Assembly (NCBI RefSeq): GCF_019511665.1
Contig: NZ_JAEUAW010000005.1
Location: 186,001-250,000 of the forward strand
Direction of reading: 5' to 3'
DNA from: Microbacterium jejuense
GTDB lineage: Bacteria; Actinomycetota; Actinomycetes; Actinomycetales; Microbacteriaceae
DNA: 64,000 nt
Shown: in pieces, positions 8,839 through 17,566 of the stretch
How the letters are laid out: every line of letters starts with the position of its first letter
How positions within the stretch are numbered: position 1 is the stretch's first letter
Notes under the pieces: model-generated
What the model was told of the DNA's origin: nothing
Database searches by the model: none
The model's input: only the letters and a program-made list of their open reading frames with translations
Translations under genes and position numbers: made by a program

Positions 8839-10286
8839 ACGGTCCCTTCCGAAGGTGAATCGCCGGATGCGCCCGCGAGCACGGTCCCGGCGGCGAGGCC
8901 CGCATCGCGGGCGAGCAGATCGTCGATCGTCTCGCCGCGCACGATGATGCGCGCCTCTCCCCCGCGCAGCGCCACGACGGGCGGGCGCGGGACGTAGTTG
9001 TAGTTGCTCGACAGCGAGAAGCAGTAGGCGCCCGTCGCCGGCACCGCGAGCAGGTCGCCCGGAGCGATGTCGCCCGGCAGGTACTCGGCATCCACCACGA
9101 TGTCGCCCGACTCGCAGTGCTTGCCCACGACGCGCGCGAGCGCCGGCTCGGCGTCGCTCGTGCGGGAGGCGATGCGCGCCGAGAAGTCGGCGCCGTACAG
9201 CGCCGGGCGCGCGTTGTCGCTCATGCCGCCGTCGACGCTCACGTAGAGGCGCGTGTCGCCGCTCTCGAGTGCGACCGGCTTGATCGTGCCGACTTCGTAC
9301 AGCGTGACCCCGGCGCGGCCGACGATGGCACGCCCGGGTTCGAACGCGAGATTCGGGACCGGGATGCCGCGCACCTCGCACTGCCGTGCCACGGCGTCGG
9401 CGATGCCGACCGCCAGCGCCTCGATCGGCGTCGGGTCGTCGACGGAGGTGTACGCGATCCCAAAGCCGCCGCCGAGGTTGAGGACCGGCAGCTCGCCGCC
9501 CTCGCGCAGCTCGGCATGCAGCTCGACGATGCGCGCCGCGGACTCTTCGAATCCCGCGGTGCCGAAGATCTGCGAGCCGATGTGGCAGTGCAGGCCGACG
9601 AACTCGAGTCCCGCCAGCTCGCGGATGCGGGCGACGGCGGCCGGGGCATCCTGCAGCGTGAAGCCGAACTTCTGGTCCTCGTGCGCCGTCGCGAGGAAGT
9701 CGTGGGTCTCGGCGTGCACGCCGCTGTTCACGCGCAGCAGTACGGCCTGCGTCACGCCGCGTCGCGCGACGATGGCGGCGAGCCGCTCGATCTCGATGAG
9801 GCTGTCGATGACGATCGAGCCGATGCCGACCTCGACGGCCCGCTCCAGCTCGGCGACGGACTTGTTGTTGCCGTGGAACCCGAGGCGCGACGGGTCGGCG
9901 CCCGCCGCGAGAGCGACCGCCAGCTCGCCGCCCGTGCACACGTCCACCGCGAGGCCCTCTTCTGTGACCCAGCGCACCACCTCGGTGGTGAGGAACGCCT
10001 TGCCCGCGTAGTACACGCGGGCCTGCGCGCCATGCAGCGCCGCCGCCGCGCGGAAGGCCTCGAGCGTGCGGCGGGCGGTGCGGCGCACCTCGTCCTCGTC
10101 GACCACGTAGAGCGGGGTGCCGAAGCGCTCGCGCAGCGCCGTCGTGGGGATGCCGCCCAGTTCGAGCACCCCGTCGGCACCTCGTCCGGCGGTCTCGGGC
10201 CAGACGGCAGGCGCCAGCCCGTTGGCCTCGGCGGGGCGCTGCAGCCACGCGGGTGCGACGGAGCGGGTGTGCGGGTCGGCGGACAC
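8835..10286 (-). CDS. lysA: Diaminopimelate decarboxylase
   Basis: The 483-residue PLP enzyme makes lysine from meso-diaminopimelate. Fold-type III signatures are present: the PLP lysine in YYAGKAF near residue 93, HCHIGSQIFG near 236, EPGRAIVG near 317, and the substrate-pocket CESGDIVV near 392. The N-terminal stretch APAWLQRPAEANGLAPAVWP is typical of actinobacterial LysA and supports the GTG at 10286, although no clear ribosome site precedes it. It overlaps hom by 4 nt and probably heads a lysA-hom-thrC-thrB transcript from the promoter near 10414. Confidence 0.97.
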   Translation of the reverse strand: MSADPHTRSVAPAWLQRPAEANGLAPAVWPETAGRGADGVLELGGIPTTALRERFGTPLYVVDEDEVRRTARRTLEAFRAAAALHGAQARVYYAGKAFLTTEVVRWVTEEGLAVDVCTGGELAVALAAGADPSRLGFHGNNKSVAELERAVEVGIGSIVIDSLIEIERLAAIVARRGVTQAVLLRVNSGVHAETHDFLATAHEDQKFGFTLQDAPAAVARIRELAGLEFVGLHCHIGSQIFGTAGFEESAARIVELHAELREGGELPVLNLGGGFGIAYTSVDDPTPIEALAVGIADAVARQCEVRGIPVPNLAFEPGRAIVGRAGVTLYEVGTIKPVALESGDTRLYVSVDGGMSDNARPALYGADFSARIASRTSDAEPALARVVGKHCESGDIVVDAEYLPGDIAPGDLLAVPATGAYCFSLSSNYNYVPRPPVVALRGGEARIIVRGETIDDLLARDAGLAAGTVLAGASGDSPSEGTV

Positions 10287-10413
10287 TGTGGACCAATCGG
10301 TGGGAGCTTCGACGCGTGCAGGTCCGACGCTTCGGTCGGCGCGGGAGAACCTGCGTGTGCCGCGGCCGGGGCGTCACGAGTGTGCAGTGAGACCGGCGCC
10401 TGGCAGTGCTAGA

Positions 10414-10419
10414 AGTCTA
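10414..10419 (-). promoter_or_regulatory. Candidate -10 box for the lysA operon
   Basis: TAGACT on the minus strand lies in the 182-nt gap between the DUF2993 gene and lysA, about 130 nt before the lysA start. The leader that would result is long, but I could not fit a lysine riboswitch or T-box to it. Confidence 0.45.
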
Positions 10420-10468
10420 GGGCACGTCGCTCGCGGCCCCCGCGTCGTGTGACGCACGGCGGCACGAC

Positions 10469-11302
10469 TCAGGCGCACGTGCCGTTCTGGCGCAGGGCGG
10501 GATCGGTCGCGATGCGGCCGTCGACGTCGAAATCCGCGACGAGTCGCTTGCCGTCGACCGCCACGCCCGTGAGGGTCGCACCGGCGGGCAGCCGGTCGGC
10601 GATGCACACGTCCCAGTCGCGCAGCACGGCGTCGGCCAGTCCGCCGAACTGCGCGCGCAGCGCGTCGGCCGTCACCTGCGACTCTCCGAGCGTGAACGAC
10701 GCCGGGGTCAGGACGATGTCGCCGTCGACCGCCGACGGTGTGAGCGCGACGCCGACGGGGATCTGCACGCCGAACAGCGTGAGGCTCAGGGTCATCGTGA
10801 CGTTCGGCTGGGCGAGACCGACGGTGTCGGCCGGAAAGCCGTCGATCGACGACAGCAGTGTCTGCAGCTGCTGCTCGTCGAGCGACACCGTCGCCGTCGC
10901 GCCGCTCAGCTCGGGTTCGCCGCGCACCGGGATGCCGCGCGCGTTCACGGTGACGTCGCCGGTGACCCCGGTGTCGCCCAGCGGCACGTCGTCGGATGAG
11001 ACCGTGAGGTCGTCGATGGTGCCGCCGATGAGCTGCGGCAGCACGGCGCCCGCCACGTCGACGTCGATCTGCTGATCCGCCGGCAGTGACAGCTGCGTGC
11101 GCACCTGATCCTGGACGATGCCCGTCACGATCTGCCGCGCGATGGCCTCCGCGGCGAACCAGGCGCCGACCGCGAGCACGGCCACGATGGCGAAGCCGAC
11201 GATCCACGGCCACACGCGGTGACGCCGGGGCTCGCCCGGGCCGTCGGCGGGAACCATGCCGTCCGGCAGGGGCAGGGTCGGCTGCGAGTCGGCCGTGCTC
11301 AT
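10469..11302 (-). CDS. LmeA-like DUF2993 phospholipid-binding protein
   Basis: The 277-residue protein has a charged cytoplasmic N-terminus, one membrane helix at about 29-52 (VWPWIVGFAIVAVLAVGAWF) and an extracytoplasmic domain. This is the layout of DUF2993 proteins, which include mycobacterial LmeA, a phospholipid-binding protein needed for lipomannan maturation. The outer domain is rich in beta-type sequence (QIDVDVAGAVLPQLIGGTID). It starts 4 nt after the argS stop, so the two are cotranscribed. Its envelope-lipid role here is inferred from the family only. Confidence 0.85.
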   Translation of the reverse strand: MSTADSQPTLPLPDGMVPADGPGEPRRHRVWPWIVGFAIVAVLAVGAWFAAEAIARQIVTGIVQDQVRTQLSLPADQQIDVDVAGAVLPQLIGGTIDDLTVSSDDVPLGDTGVTGDVTVNARGIPVRGEPELSGATATVSLDEQQLQTLLSSIDGFPADTVGLAQPNVTMTLSLTLFGVQIPVGVALTPSAVDGDIVLTPASFTLGESQVTADALRAQFGGLADAVLRDWDVCIADRLPAGATLTGVAVDGKRLVADFDVDGRIATDPALRQNGTCA

Positions 11303-11306
11303 GTGT

Positions 11307-12974
11307 CTACATCCGTTCCGGCGCCGAGACGCCGAGCAGGTCGAGGCCGTTGCGCAGCACCTGGCCGGTGGCGTCGTTCAGCCACAGGCGCGTGCGGTGC
11401 ACAGCCTCGACGGGCTCATCGCCGAGCGGGATCACGCGGCAGTTGTCGTACCAGCGGTGGTAGAGGCCCGCGAGCTCTTCGAGGTAGCGGGCGACGCGGT
11501 GCGGCTCACGCACCTCGGCGGCGAAGGCCACGATGCGCGGGAACTCCTGCAGCGCGCCGAGCAGCGCCGACTCCGTCTCGTGCGTCAGCAGCTCGGGGGC
11601 GAACTCGGAGCGGTCGACACCCGACGCCGCCGCGTTGCGCGCCACGTTGTGGGTGCGGGCGTGCGCGTACTGCACGTAGAACACCGGGTTGTCGTTCGTC
11701 CGCCTGCGCAGGATCTCGGGGTCGAGCGTCAGCGGCGAATCGGCGGGGTACCGCGCCAGCGAGTAGCGCAGCGCGTCCGTGCCGAGCCACTCGCGCAGGT
11801 CGTCGAGCTCGATGATGTTGCCGGCGCGCTTGGACAGTCGCGCGCCGTTGACCGACACGAGCTGCCCGATGAGCACCTCGATGTCCTTGTCCGGGTCGTC
11901 CCCGGCGGCGCCGGCGAGCGCCTTGAGGCGGTGCACGTAGCCGTGGTGGTCGGCGCCCAGCAGGTAGATCTTGTGGGCGAAACCGCGGTCGCCCTTGTTG
12001 AGGTAGTACGCGGCATCCGCGGCGAAGTAGGTGTACTCGCCGTTGGAGCGCCGGATCACGCGGTCTTTGTCGTCGCCGAAGTCGGTGGTGCGCACCCACA
12101 CGGCACCCTCGTCGTCGAACACGTGGCCCTGCTCACGCAGTCGGTCGACGGCCTCGTCGACGAGGCTGGGTTCGCCGTTCGGCCCCTTGGCGTGCAGCAC
12201 GCGTTCGCTGAAGAAGACGTCGAAGTGCACGTTGAACTTCTCCAGCGACACCTGCAGATCGCCGAGCTGGAGCTCGTACGCCCGATCGCGCGCGACGAGC
12301 AGCTGCTCGTCGGCCGGCAGCGACAGCAGATCGGGCTGCGCGGCCAGCACGCGCTGGGCCAGGTCGTCGATGTACGAGCCCGGGTAGCCGTCCTCCGGCG
12401 TCGGCTCGCCCTTGGCCGCGGCCAGCACCGACCGGCCGAAACGCTCCATCTGCGCGCCGGCGTCGTTGACGTAGAACTCCCGCACGAGCGTCGCGCCGCT
12501 GGCCAGCAGCAGGCGCGCCATCGAGTCGCCGAGCGCCGCCCAGCGGGTGTGACCGATGTGCATCGGTCCGGTGGGGTTCGCGCTCACGAACTCGAGGTTG
12601 ATGGTGTTGCCGCGCTGCGAGTCGTTCGTGCCGAACGCGGCTCCGGCGTCGACGATGGTCCGCGCCAGCGCACCCGCGGCGGCGGCATCCAGCCGGATGT
12701 TGATGAAGCCGGGACCGGCGACCTCGACGCCCGCGACTCCGTCGACCTGCGCGAGACCGTCCGCGATCTCGGCGGCGAACTCGCGAGGGTTGGCCCCGAC
12801 CGTCTTGGCCAGCTTGAGCGCGGCGTTGGAGGCCCAATCGCCGTGGTCGCGGTTCTTCGGCCGCTCGAGCACGAGGTCGGCGGCGGTCAGCCCGTCGGCC
12901 GCACCGGGTCGTCGCGCCTCGGCGAGCGGGGCGACGACGGCGAGCAGAGCGGCGGAGAGGGCTTCAGGATTCAT
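11307..12974 (-). CDS. argS: Arginyl-tRNA synthetase
   Basis: The 555-residue class I enzyme charges tRNA-Arg. The N-terminal tRNA-D-loop-binding domain has [12 protein letters not shown], and the HIGH signature appears in [18 protein letters not shown] near residue 138. The KMSKS-equivalent loop is the weak form LSKRAGN, as is usual in ArgRS. The C-terminal anticodon-binding domain contains [17 protein letters not shown]. Length and order match the family. The window also carries a tRNA-Arg(CCG) substrate gene at 15024. Family D repeats sit just upstream. Confidence 0.98.
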   Translation of the reverse strand: MNPEALSAALLAVVAPLAEARRPGAADGLTAADLVLERPKNRDHGDWASNAALKLAKTVGANPREFAAEIADGLAQVDGVAGVEVAGPGFINIRLDAAAAGALARTIVDAGAAFGTNDSQRGNTINLEFVSANPTGPMHIGHTRWAALGDSMARLLLASGATLVREFYVNDAGAQMERFGRSVLAAAKGEPTPEDGYPGSYIDDLAQRVLAAQPDLLSLPADEQLLVARDRAYELQLGDLQVSLEKFNVHFDVFFSERVLHAKGPNGEPSLVDEAVDRLREQGHVFDDEGAVWVRTTDFGDDKDRVIRRSNGEYTYFAADAAYYLNKGDRGFAHKIYLLGADHHGYVHRLKALAGAAGDDPDKDIEVLIGQLVSVNGARLSKRAGNIIELDDLREWLGTDALRYSLARYPADSPLTLDPEILRRRTNDNPVFYVQYAHARTHNVARNAAASGVDRSEFAPELLTHETESALLGALQEFPRIVAFAAEVREPHRVARYLEELAGLYHRWYDNCRVIPLGDEPVEAVHRTRLWLNDATGQVLRNGLDLLGVSAPERM

Positions 12975-13010
12975 AGACCGCCAAGTCTAGTTCGCGGCAT
13001 CCTGCGATCC

Positions 13011-13122
13011 GTCTTCTGCGTTTCGTCTTCTGCGTTTCGTCTTCGCTCCTTCGTCGCTCCGCTCAACGACCGCCTTCGTCGCTCCGCTCAACGACCGCCT
13101 TCGTCGCTCCGCTCGACGACCG
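13011..13122. repeat. Family D repeat with three tandem 25-bp units
   Basis: Two 14-nt copies of GTCTTCTGCGTTTC (13011-13038) are followed by three 25-bp tandem units starting CCTTCGTCGCTCCGCTCAAC (13048-13072, 13073-13097, 13098-13122). Read on the minus strand this is GGTCGTTGAGCGGAGCGACG followed by a GACGAAACGC block, the same sequence family seen at 25369-25410 and 57666-57774. It follows the 3' end of the transglutaminase-like gene. Confidence 0.9.
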
Positions 13123-13153
13123 GCACCTGCGCCCCGGTCGGCGTACCGCGCGA

Positions 13154-14017
13154 TCAGGCGATCTGGACGAGGGCGCCGAAGTCGTCGAGCGACGGATCGG
13201 ATGCCTGCGGCAGAGCGTCCTCCGTCAGCCCGGGGAGCGTCTCCAGGCCGTCCCCGACCGAGTCCGGCACGACCCACGCGTCCACGCGCAGGCGCTTGAG
13301 CCCTACGTAGCCGCCGTAATAGCTGAGGAACGCGCAGTCGGCGGCATCCCTCCCCGTCGCGATGCGCACGAGACCGCTGCGGTTGGCCAGGCGCGTGGCG
13401 TCGATGACGTACCAGGCGCCGTCGAGGTACGCCTCGGCCACCGCGTGGAAGTCCATCGGGCGCAGACCCGGCGCGTAGCACGCGGCGTAGCGCGCGGGCA
13501 TGTCCATTGCGCGCAGGAGCGCGATGACGACGTGCGCGTAGTCGCGGCACACGCCCTGCCCCGTCATCAGGGTGGTCACCGCGCTGTCGGTGCCGTGGCT
13601 GAGCCCAGGCGTGTAGGTGGTGCTGGTCGCGACGAACTCCGACACCGCGGCGATGAGGTCGTGCCCCGACAGACCCTTGAACTGACGCCGTGCCTGCTGG
13701 AAAACCTCGTCGGACTGCGCGTACCGGCTCGGACGCAGGTACGTGATGGCCTCGAGGTCGCTCGTGCGCCCGGTCGCCGCCCGCCCGTCGACCGTCGCCT
13801 CGTAGCGGATCTCGAGGCGTCCGGGCTCGCCCGTGAGGCGGTGCAGGCGGCTCCCCTGCTGATCGACGATCTCGGTCGGTGTGTACACGCGATCGCCTTG
13901 CGTGAACGTCAGCGATTCCTGCGACAGGGGCACTCCCTGGGCCGTCGCCAGCTGCAGGATGAGGTCGACGGAAGCCCCCAGTTCGAGGTCCATCTGAGCG
14001 GTCACGACGCGTTGCAC
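13154..14017 (-). CDS. Transglutaminase-like domain protein
   Basis: This 287-residue protein has an N-terminal immunoglobulin-like region and a transglutaminase core with the full Cys-His-Asp triad: cysteine in GQGVCRDYAHV near residue 156, histidine in DFHAVAEAYLDG near 190, and aspartate in WYVIDATR near 205. No signal peptide is visible. The GTG at 14017, preceded by GAGGA, is preferred to the ATG at 13993. Such proteins are usually proteases or peptide ligases of unknown substrate. It is divergent from the SGNH gene. Confidence 0.85.
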   Translation of the reverse strand: MQRVVTAQMDLELGASVDLILQLATAQGVPLSQESLTFTQGDRVYTPTEIVDQQGSRLHRLTGEPGRLEIRYEATVDGRAATGRTSDLEAITYLRPSRYAQSDEVFQQARRQFKGLSGHDLIAAVSEFVATSTTYTPGLSHGTDSAVTTLMTGQGVCRDYAHVVIALLRAMDMPARYAACYAPGLRPMDFHAVAEAYLDGAWYVIDATRLANRSGLVRIATGRDAADCAFLSYYGGYVGLKRLRVDAWVVPDSVGDGLETLPGLTEDALPQASDPSLDDFGALVQIA

Positions 14018-14142
14018 CGAAGTATCCTCGCACGCCGCGATGGCGCGTTCGGACGGGGTTGACAGGCGCCCGTCGGGACCCCATCGGCACCGCCGTCGAC
14101 GACGTCTGTCGACCAGGTGTTTTCTGCCGGTCACCACCCGAT

Positions 14143-14172
14143 GCGAACGTTCGCCCGATCGTGACGTACCCT
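14143..14172 (+). promoter_or_regulatory. Promoter with palindromic operator for the SGNH gene
   Basis: A TACCCT -10 box (14167-14172) ends 6 nt before the ATG at 14179, indicating a leaderless message. The perfect 12-bp palindrome GCGAACGTTCGC at 14143-14154 covers the expected -35 position and could be a repressor site. Confidence 0.55.
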
Positions 14173-14178
14173 CTGTGC

Positions 14179-14979
14179 ATGCACGCACCCGGTCGCTTCC
14201 GCGGACGGCGGTTGTGGCTTCCCCTGGCGGGTGCCGCGCTGGCCGTCGCCGCCGTGTGCGCCGTGGCCGTCATCCGCCCGTGGGGCACGGCCGAACCCGC
14301 CGTTCCGGCGACCGCTGCCGACGAGGATGCGGGGGTGGCGGCATCCGTCCCTCTCGCTCCTCTCGTGATCGACGACGACGCCCGCGTGCTCGTGTTCGGC
14401 GACTCGTGGGTGTACGGGTCGGCGGCGACCGTGCCGACCGAGGGCTTCGCGTACCGCCTGGCCGACGAGCTGGGCGTCGAGACCGTCGTGGACGGCGTGC
14501 GCGGCAGCGGCTACCTCAAGCCCGGCATGGACGGCCCCGCGTACGGCGAGCGCATCGCGGCCCTCGACCCGGGGCTCGATCCCGACGTCGTCATCGTCGA
14601 GGGTTCGATCAACGACCGTCGCCTGTATCCGACCGGATATCGGGATGCCGTCACGTCGGCGTGGGACGCGCTGCAGGCCCTCTACCCCGACGCCGAGATC
14701 GTGATCCTCGGGCCGGCGCCGCAGGTGCTGCCGGTCGAGAAGGCGACACGGGCGATCGACGCCGATCTGGCCCAGCTCGCCGCCGCACGCGGCTGGTGGT
14801 ACGTCTCCCCCATCGCCGAGGACTGGATCACCGACGCGAACTACCTCGACGTGATCGACACGGGTCCCGTCGGCCGGAACCACCCCACGACGCCCGGCCA
14901 TGCCTATCTCGCACAGCGCCTCGCCGACGACCTCGAGCGGCTGGAGCAGCAGCCCGCCGTCGCCGCCGACGCCCCCTGA
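14179..14979 (+). CDS. Membrane-anchored or secreted SGNH/GDSL-family hydrolase
   Basis: The 266-residue protein begins with basic residues and a hydrophobic segment at about 11-31 (LWLPLAGAALAVAAVCAVAV), a signal peptide or membrane anchor, then an Ala-rich linker. The SGNH fold follows: the nucleophile serine in VFGDSWVYGS near residue 75, the Asn block in VEGSINDRR, and a C-terminal catalytic Asp/His-type motif, GRNHPTTPGHAYLA. These enzymes are esterases or lipases acting outside the membrane; the substrate is unknown. The ATG at 14179 is supported by the -10 box just upstream. Confidence 0.85.
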   Translation: MHAPGRFRGRRLWLPLAGAALAVAAVCAVAVIRPWGTAEPAVPATAADEDAGVAASVPLAPLVIDDDARVLVFGDSWVYGSAATVPTEGFAYRLADELGVETVVDGVRGSGYLKPGMDGPAYGERIAALDPGLDPDVVIVEGSINDRRLYPTGYRDAVTSAWDALQALYPDAEIVILGPAPQVLPVEKATRAIDADLAQLAAARGWWYVSPIAEDWITDANYLDVIDTGPVGRNHPTTPGHAYLAQRLADDLERLEQQPAVAADAP

Positions 14980-15007
14980 CCTGGCGGGGACGCCCGCCGC
15001 GGGATGG

Positions 15008-15013
15008 TAACCT
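15008..15013 (+). promoter_or_regulatory. -10 box for tRNA-Arg
   Basis: TAACCT ends 10 nt before the first base of the tRNA gene. Confidence 0.5.
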
Positions 15014-15023
15014 CGATCGGCAC

Positions 15024-15099
15024 GCCTCCGTAGCTCAGGGGATAGAGCGTTGGTTTCCGGTACCAAAGGTCGCAGGTTCGATTCCTGTCGGGGGCACCA
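15024..15099 (+). tRNA. tRNA-Arg(CCG)
   Basis: The full cloverleaf is present: acceptor GCCTCCG with CGGGGGC (one T-G pair), D arm GCTC/GAGC, anticodon stem TTGGT/ACCAA with loop TTCCGGT giving anticodon CCG, T arm GCAGG-TTCGATT-CCTGT, discriminator A and an encoded CCA end (15097-15099). It reads the arginine codon CGG. Confidence 0.97.
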
Positions 15100-15109
15100 G
15101 TCGGGAGTA

Positions 15110-15144
15110 GGGGTCGCGGGACATTCAGTCCTCGCGGCCCCTTT
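15110..15144 (+). terminator. Intrinsic terminator after tRNA-Arg
   Basis: A GC-rich stem (GGGGTCGCGGGAC with GTCCTCGCGGCCCC, one bulge), a 5-nt loop and a short T-run (CTTTCTC) follow the tRNA by 11 nt. It may also serve the convergent minus-strand gene that ends at 15180. Confidence 0.8.
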
Positions 15145-15179
15145 CTCGTGATGGCGTCACACGCGGTGCGGCGCTCCCG

Positions 15180-16010
15180 TCAGTGCTTGTCCTGGAAGAC
15201 GCCGATGTCGTCGCCGCGCTTGACGAATTGGAGCGTGCTGTCGGGGAACGCGGCGCGCAGCTCTTCGGGGGCGCTGCTGTCGACGGCGATCTCGAGGGTG
15301 GCGGGAAAGGCGCCGGCGCCGCAGGCGCCGTTCGAGATGCCCGACACGGACCAGTTGTCTGTGCTCTCGCCCTCCTCGGGGAGGTCCGCCGTTGTGACGA
15401 CCATCAGGCAGTCGTTGCCGGTCCCCCCGAACATTCCGGCCGACGTCTCGAACAGCGTGAGCCCGTAGAACTCCCACGTGCGGGAGCTCGGCCCTGCGCC
15501 GAACCAGCCGGCGGGCACCTTCACCCCCGACGACTGAGGCGTGAGGGTCGCGATCTGTGGAGCCCCGCTCGACACCGACACGGGAGTCATCGCGACAAGT
15601 CCGTACGTCACGGCGGCGGCGACAGCGGCGGTCGCGAGGATCGATGCCGGCCACAGCAGTCGGACCGTGCGAGACAGACGACCACGCGAAGCGGGCACCG
15701 CATCACTCGCGGTCGAGGCAGCGGCGGGTGACGCCTTTCCGCGCTCCGGCTCGGCGATCTCGGCGACGGGCGGTGCGGCGACGGGCGGTGCGGCGACAGG
15801 CGGTGCGGCGACGAGCATCGACGCTGCGTCTGCCAGGTGACCGCCGCTGTCGCCGTTCGCCCGCGTATCCGGTTCGTCATCACGACCCCGGGCCAGATCT
15901 TCCAGTTCGCGCAGCCGCAGCTGCGCCGCCGCGTCCGTGTGGATGTCGGCGGCCGGTCCGTAGGCGCGTGCCCGGAGCTGGTCGAGTTCGTCGGCGGTGT
16001 CGGTGTCCAT
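15180..16010 (-). CDS. Single-pass membrane protein of unknown function
   Basis: I do not recognise this 276-residue protein. It has an acidic cytoplasmic N-terminus (MDTDTADELDQLRARAYG), a Pro/Ala repeat built from the 5-residue unit VAAPP, one membrane helix near residues 131-155 (LLWPASILATAAVAAAVTYG) and an extracytoplasmic domain with two cysteines (NDCLMVV and NGACGAGA) that might pair. The N-terminal layout resembles small anti-sigma-factor-like proteins, but no zinc-binding motif is seen. The ATG at 16010 is chosen; the upstream frame to 16058 has no support. Confidence 0.75.
   Translation of the reverse strand: MDTDTADELDQLRARAYGPAADIHTDAAAQLRLRELEDLARGRDDEPDTRANGDSGGHLADAASMLVAAPPVAAPPVAAPPVAEIAEPERGKASPAAASTASDAVPASRGRLSRTVRLLWPASILATAAVAAAVTYGLVAMTPVSVSSGAPQIATLTPQSSGVKVPAGWFGAGPSSRTWEFYGLTLFETSAGMFGGTGNDCLMVVTTADLPEEGESTDNWSVSGISNGACGAGAFPATLEIAVDSSAPEELRAAFPDSTLQFVKRGDDIGVFQDKH
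15762..15806. repeat. Three tandem 15-bp units inside a coding region
   Basis: The unit GGCGACGGGCGGTGC repeats three times (one base changed in the third) and encodes the VAAPP repeat of the gene at 15180-16010. Copy number could vary by slippage. Confidence 0.9.
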
Positions 16011-16166
16011 CGGCGGAATAGTCCCACATCGCGGCACGCCGCGGCGACCGTTCTCCACAGCCGCCCCTCTCGCGCATATGAGCCCGGGTGTGCGGTGTCA
16101 ACCCGATTCCCTCCCGCGCATATCCCGCGCACGATGACAGGCATCGGCACGCGAGAAGGAGGCGTC

Positions 16167-16280
16167 ATGGCTGATGACGATGAAGTGACACGCGACCAGG
16201 CGGCCGTCTTCTGGTCATGGATCGGGGTGCTCGCGGTGGGCCTCGCCTACATGATCGTCATCCCCCTGATGGGGAGGTGA
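16167..16280 (+). CDS. 37-residue single-pass membrane peptide
   Basis: This small protein, MADDDEVTRDQAAVFWSWIG followed by one hydrophobic helix and PLMGR, is supported by a near-perfect ribosome site, GAGAAGGAGG, 4 nt before the ATG. Its acidic head and single helix (about residues 14-34) suggest a small integral membrane subunit. It ends 3 nt before the DUF6766 gene, so the two form an operon. The function is unknown. Confidence 0.8.
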   Translation: MADDDEVTRDQAAVFWSWIGVLAVGLAYMIVIPLMGR

Positions 16281-16283
16281 GCC

Positions 16284-16958
16284 ATGCGTGTGATCCGCGA
16301 CAACGGGCTGAGCATCGCTTTCGGCGTCCTCTTCGTGCTGGCCCTCGCCGGGCAGTCGGTCGCCGGCTGGTTCGAGAACAACGAGCGACTGCAGCAGCAC
16401 GGCCTGCCGACCGAGGGGTTCGGCGCCTTCGTGACATCGTCCGAGTTCGTCGTCGACGTGGCCGAGAACTGGCAGTCCGAGTTCCTCCAGTTCTTCCTGT
16501 TCATCGCCGCGACGATCTGGTTCATCCAGCGCGGCTCCCCCGAGTCGAAGAAGCCCGGCGACGAGGGCCTGGGCACCGACGAGGAGCAGCTCGTCGGCGA
16601 GCACGCACGGCCCGATTCGCCGGAGTGGGCGCGGGTTCGCGGCATCCGTCGCACGCTTTTCTCGAACTCGCTGCTGATCGTGATGGGAACGGTCTTCGTG
16701 CTGTCGTGGCTGGCGCAGTCGCTGGCCGGCACGGTCGTGGCGAACTCCGAGAACGCCGAGCACGGGCTGCCCCCGATGTCATGGGTCGAGTACCTCGGCA
16801 CTCCGGACTTCTGGAACCGGACGCTGCAGAACTGGCAGTCCGAGTTCCTGGCGGTCGGCTGCATGATCGCGCTGTCGATCTTCCTTCGCCAGCGCGGGTC
16901 GAGCGAGTCGAAGCCCGTGGGCGCCCCTCACCAGGAGTCGGCGGTGTCCAGCGAATGA
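16284..16958 (+). CDS. DUF6766 family membrane protein
   Basis: The 224-residue protein is an internal duplication. Each half has a hydrophobic helix, the phrase LAGQSVAGWFENNE or LAQSLAGTVVANSE, the block ENWQSEFLQFF or QNWQSEFLAVG, a second helix, and a closing motif, QRGSPESK or QRGSSESK. The halves are joined by a charged linker at about 95-125, giving four membrane helices. This matches the DUF6766 family, known to me only as a conserved family of no set role. It is translated directly after the 37-residue peptide. Confidence 0.85.
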   Translation: MRVIRDNGLSIAFGVLFVLALAGQSVAGWFENNERLQQHGLPTEGFGAFVTSSEFVVDVAENWQSEFLQFFLFIAATIWFIQRGSPESKKPGDEGLGTDEEQLVGEHARPDSPEWARVRGIRRTLFSNSLLIVMGTVFVLSWLAQSLAGTVVANSENAEHGLPPMSWVEYLGTPDFWNRTLQNWQSEFLAVGCMIALSIFLRQRGSSESKPVGAPHQESAVSSE

Positions 16959-17013
16959 CGGATGCCGCGACCCTTCGCATCCGGAAGATGAGAGCCTTCT
17001 CAGCGAGAGTCAA

Positions 17014-17036
17014 CCGGGTAGCCGAAAGCACCCCGG
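17014..17036 (+). other. Hairpin in the leader of the DUF7882 gene
   Basis: CCGGG and CCCGG pair around a GC-closed CGAAA loop with small bulges. It sits in the 169-nt gap before the gene at 17128. The gap looks structured, but I could not fit it to a known riboswitch class. Confidence 0.35.
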
Positions 17037-17127
17037 CGGAGGACCATGGTTCGTGGAGCCGATCGGCGATCTTCTCCAAGCGGCCCCCACCGCTCCTTTC
17101 GCCGGAGGTCTCTGACGGAGGCCCGCT

Positions 17128-17460
17128 ATGGGCAAGTTGATCTATGAAGGGTCGGTGAAGGTCGACTTCGACGATCGCACGCTGGCTCACCTGCAGCTGG
17201 TGATCGGCAACAAGCTGCGGCGCGGCGAGCCGTTCCACTTCACGTGGCGCGATGACGCCAGCATCGGCGACGGCCGCACGACAGTCTGGGTCCACCCCGG
17301 CTGTGCGCTCGTGTACAAGTTCTACGGAAGCCGCAAGCCGCAGCTCAATCCCGCGTGGATCGATGCGCTCGCCTACACGGCCAACTCCCAGACCGGCCTG
17401 TACCTGGTTCCCGAGCCCGCCCAGGCCGGTGAGCTCGTGCCCGAGCACGAGATACCCTGA
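17128..17460 (+). CDS. DUF7882 family small protein
   Basis: The 110-residue protein MGKLIYEGSVKVDFDDRTLA... matches the DUF7882 group common in Microbacteriaceae, with the signature LAHLQLVIGNKLRRGEPF and a C-terminal LNPAWIDALAYTANSQTGL. These are sometimes labelled ATP-dependent DNA ligase in older annotations, which the length and lack of ligase motifs do not support. A good ribosome site, GGAGG, lies 6 nt before the ATG. The next gene is another small lineage-specific protein. The function is unknown. Confidence 0.85.
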   Translation: MGKLIYEGSVKVDFDDRTLAHLQLVIGNKLRRGEPFHFTWRDDASIGDGRTTVWVHPGCALVYKFYGSRKPQLNPAWIDALAYTANSQTGLYLVPEPAQAGELVPEHEIP

Positions 17461-17476
17461 CGGCGCCGATCAGCCG

Positions 17477-17504
17477 TTGACAACGGTTCTGATGCGTTTG
17501 TCAA
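17477..17504 (+). promoter_or_regulatory. Imperfect inverted repeat, candidate operator
   Basis: TTGACAACG (17477-17485) and CGTTTGTCAA (17495-17504) are reverse complements apart from one extra A. The site lies in the 106-nt gap before the gene at 17567. The left arm also looks like a TTGACA -35 box, but no matching -10 box follows at 16-18 nt. Confidence 0.4.
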
Positions 17505-17566
17505 GGTGCTTCGCGCGACGCTGCTCCGCGTGGTGGGATGCCTGACCGAACGGGCGAGGAGCCAGT

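Noticed and set aside
10287..10468. Lysine riboswitch or leader peptide before lysA
   Set aside because: The leader is long enough, but the conserved L-box segments are missing and the small frame there is not rich in lysine or threonine.
11256..13310. A 684-codon open frame antisense to argS
   Set aside because: It is an antisense shadow of argS and its 5' neighbour gene; the translation is Arg/Ala/Val-rich without known domains.
15024..15110. An open frame crossing the tRNA, reading VAQGIERWFPVPKVAG
   Set aside because: This is a translation of tRNA-Arg, a known artefact.
16959..17127. Possible c-di-GMP, c-di-AMP or other riboswitch before DUF7882
   Set aside because: A hairpin is present, but the conserved GEMM or ydaO sequence blocks were not found.
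17128..17460. ATP-dependent DNA ligase
   Set aside because: At 110 residues with no KxDG nucleotidyl motif, the name is not supported.
17477..17504. TTGACA as a standard promoter
   Set aside because: No -10 box follows at a suitable distance; the inverted repeat is the better reading.
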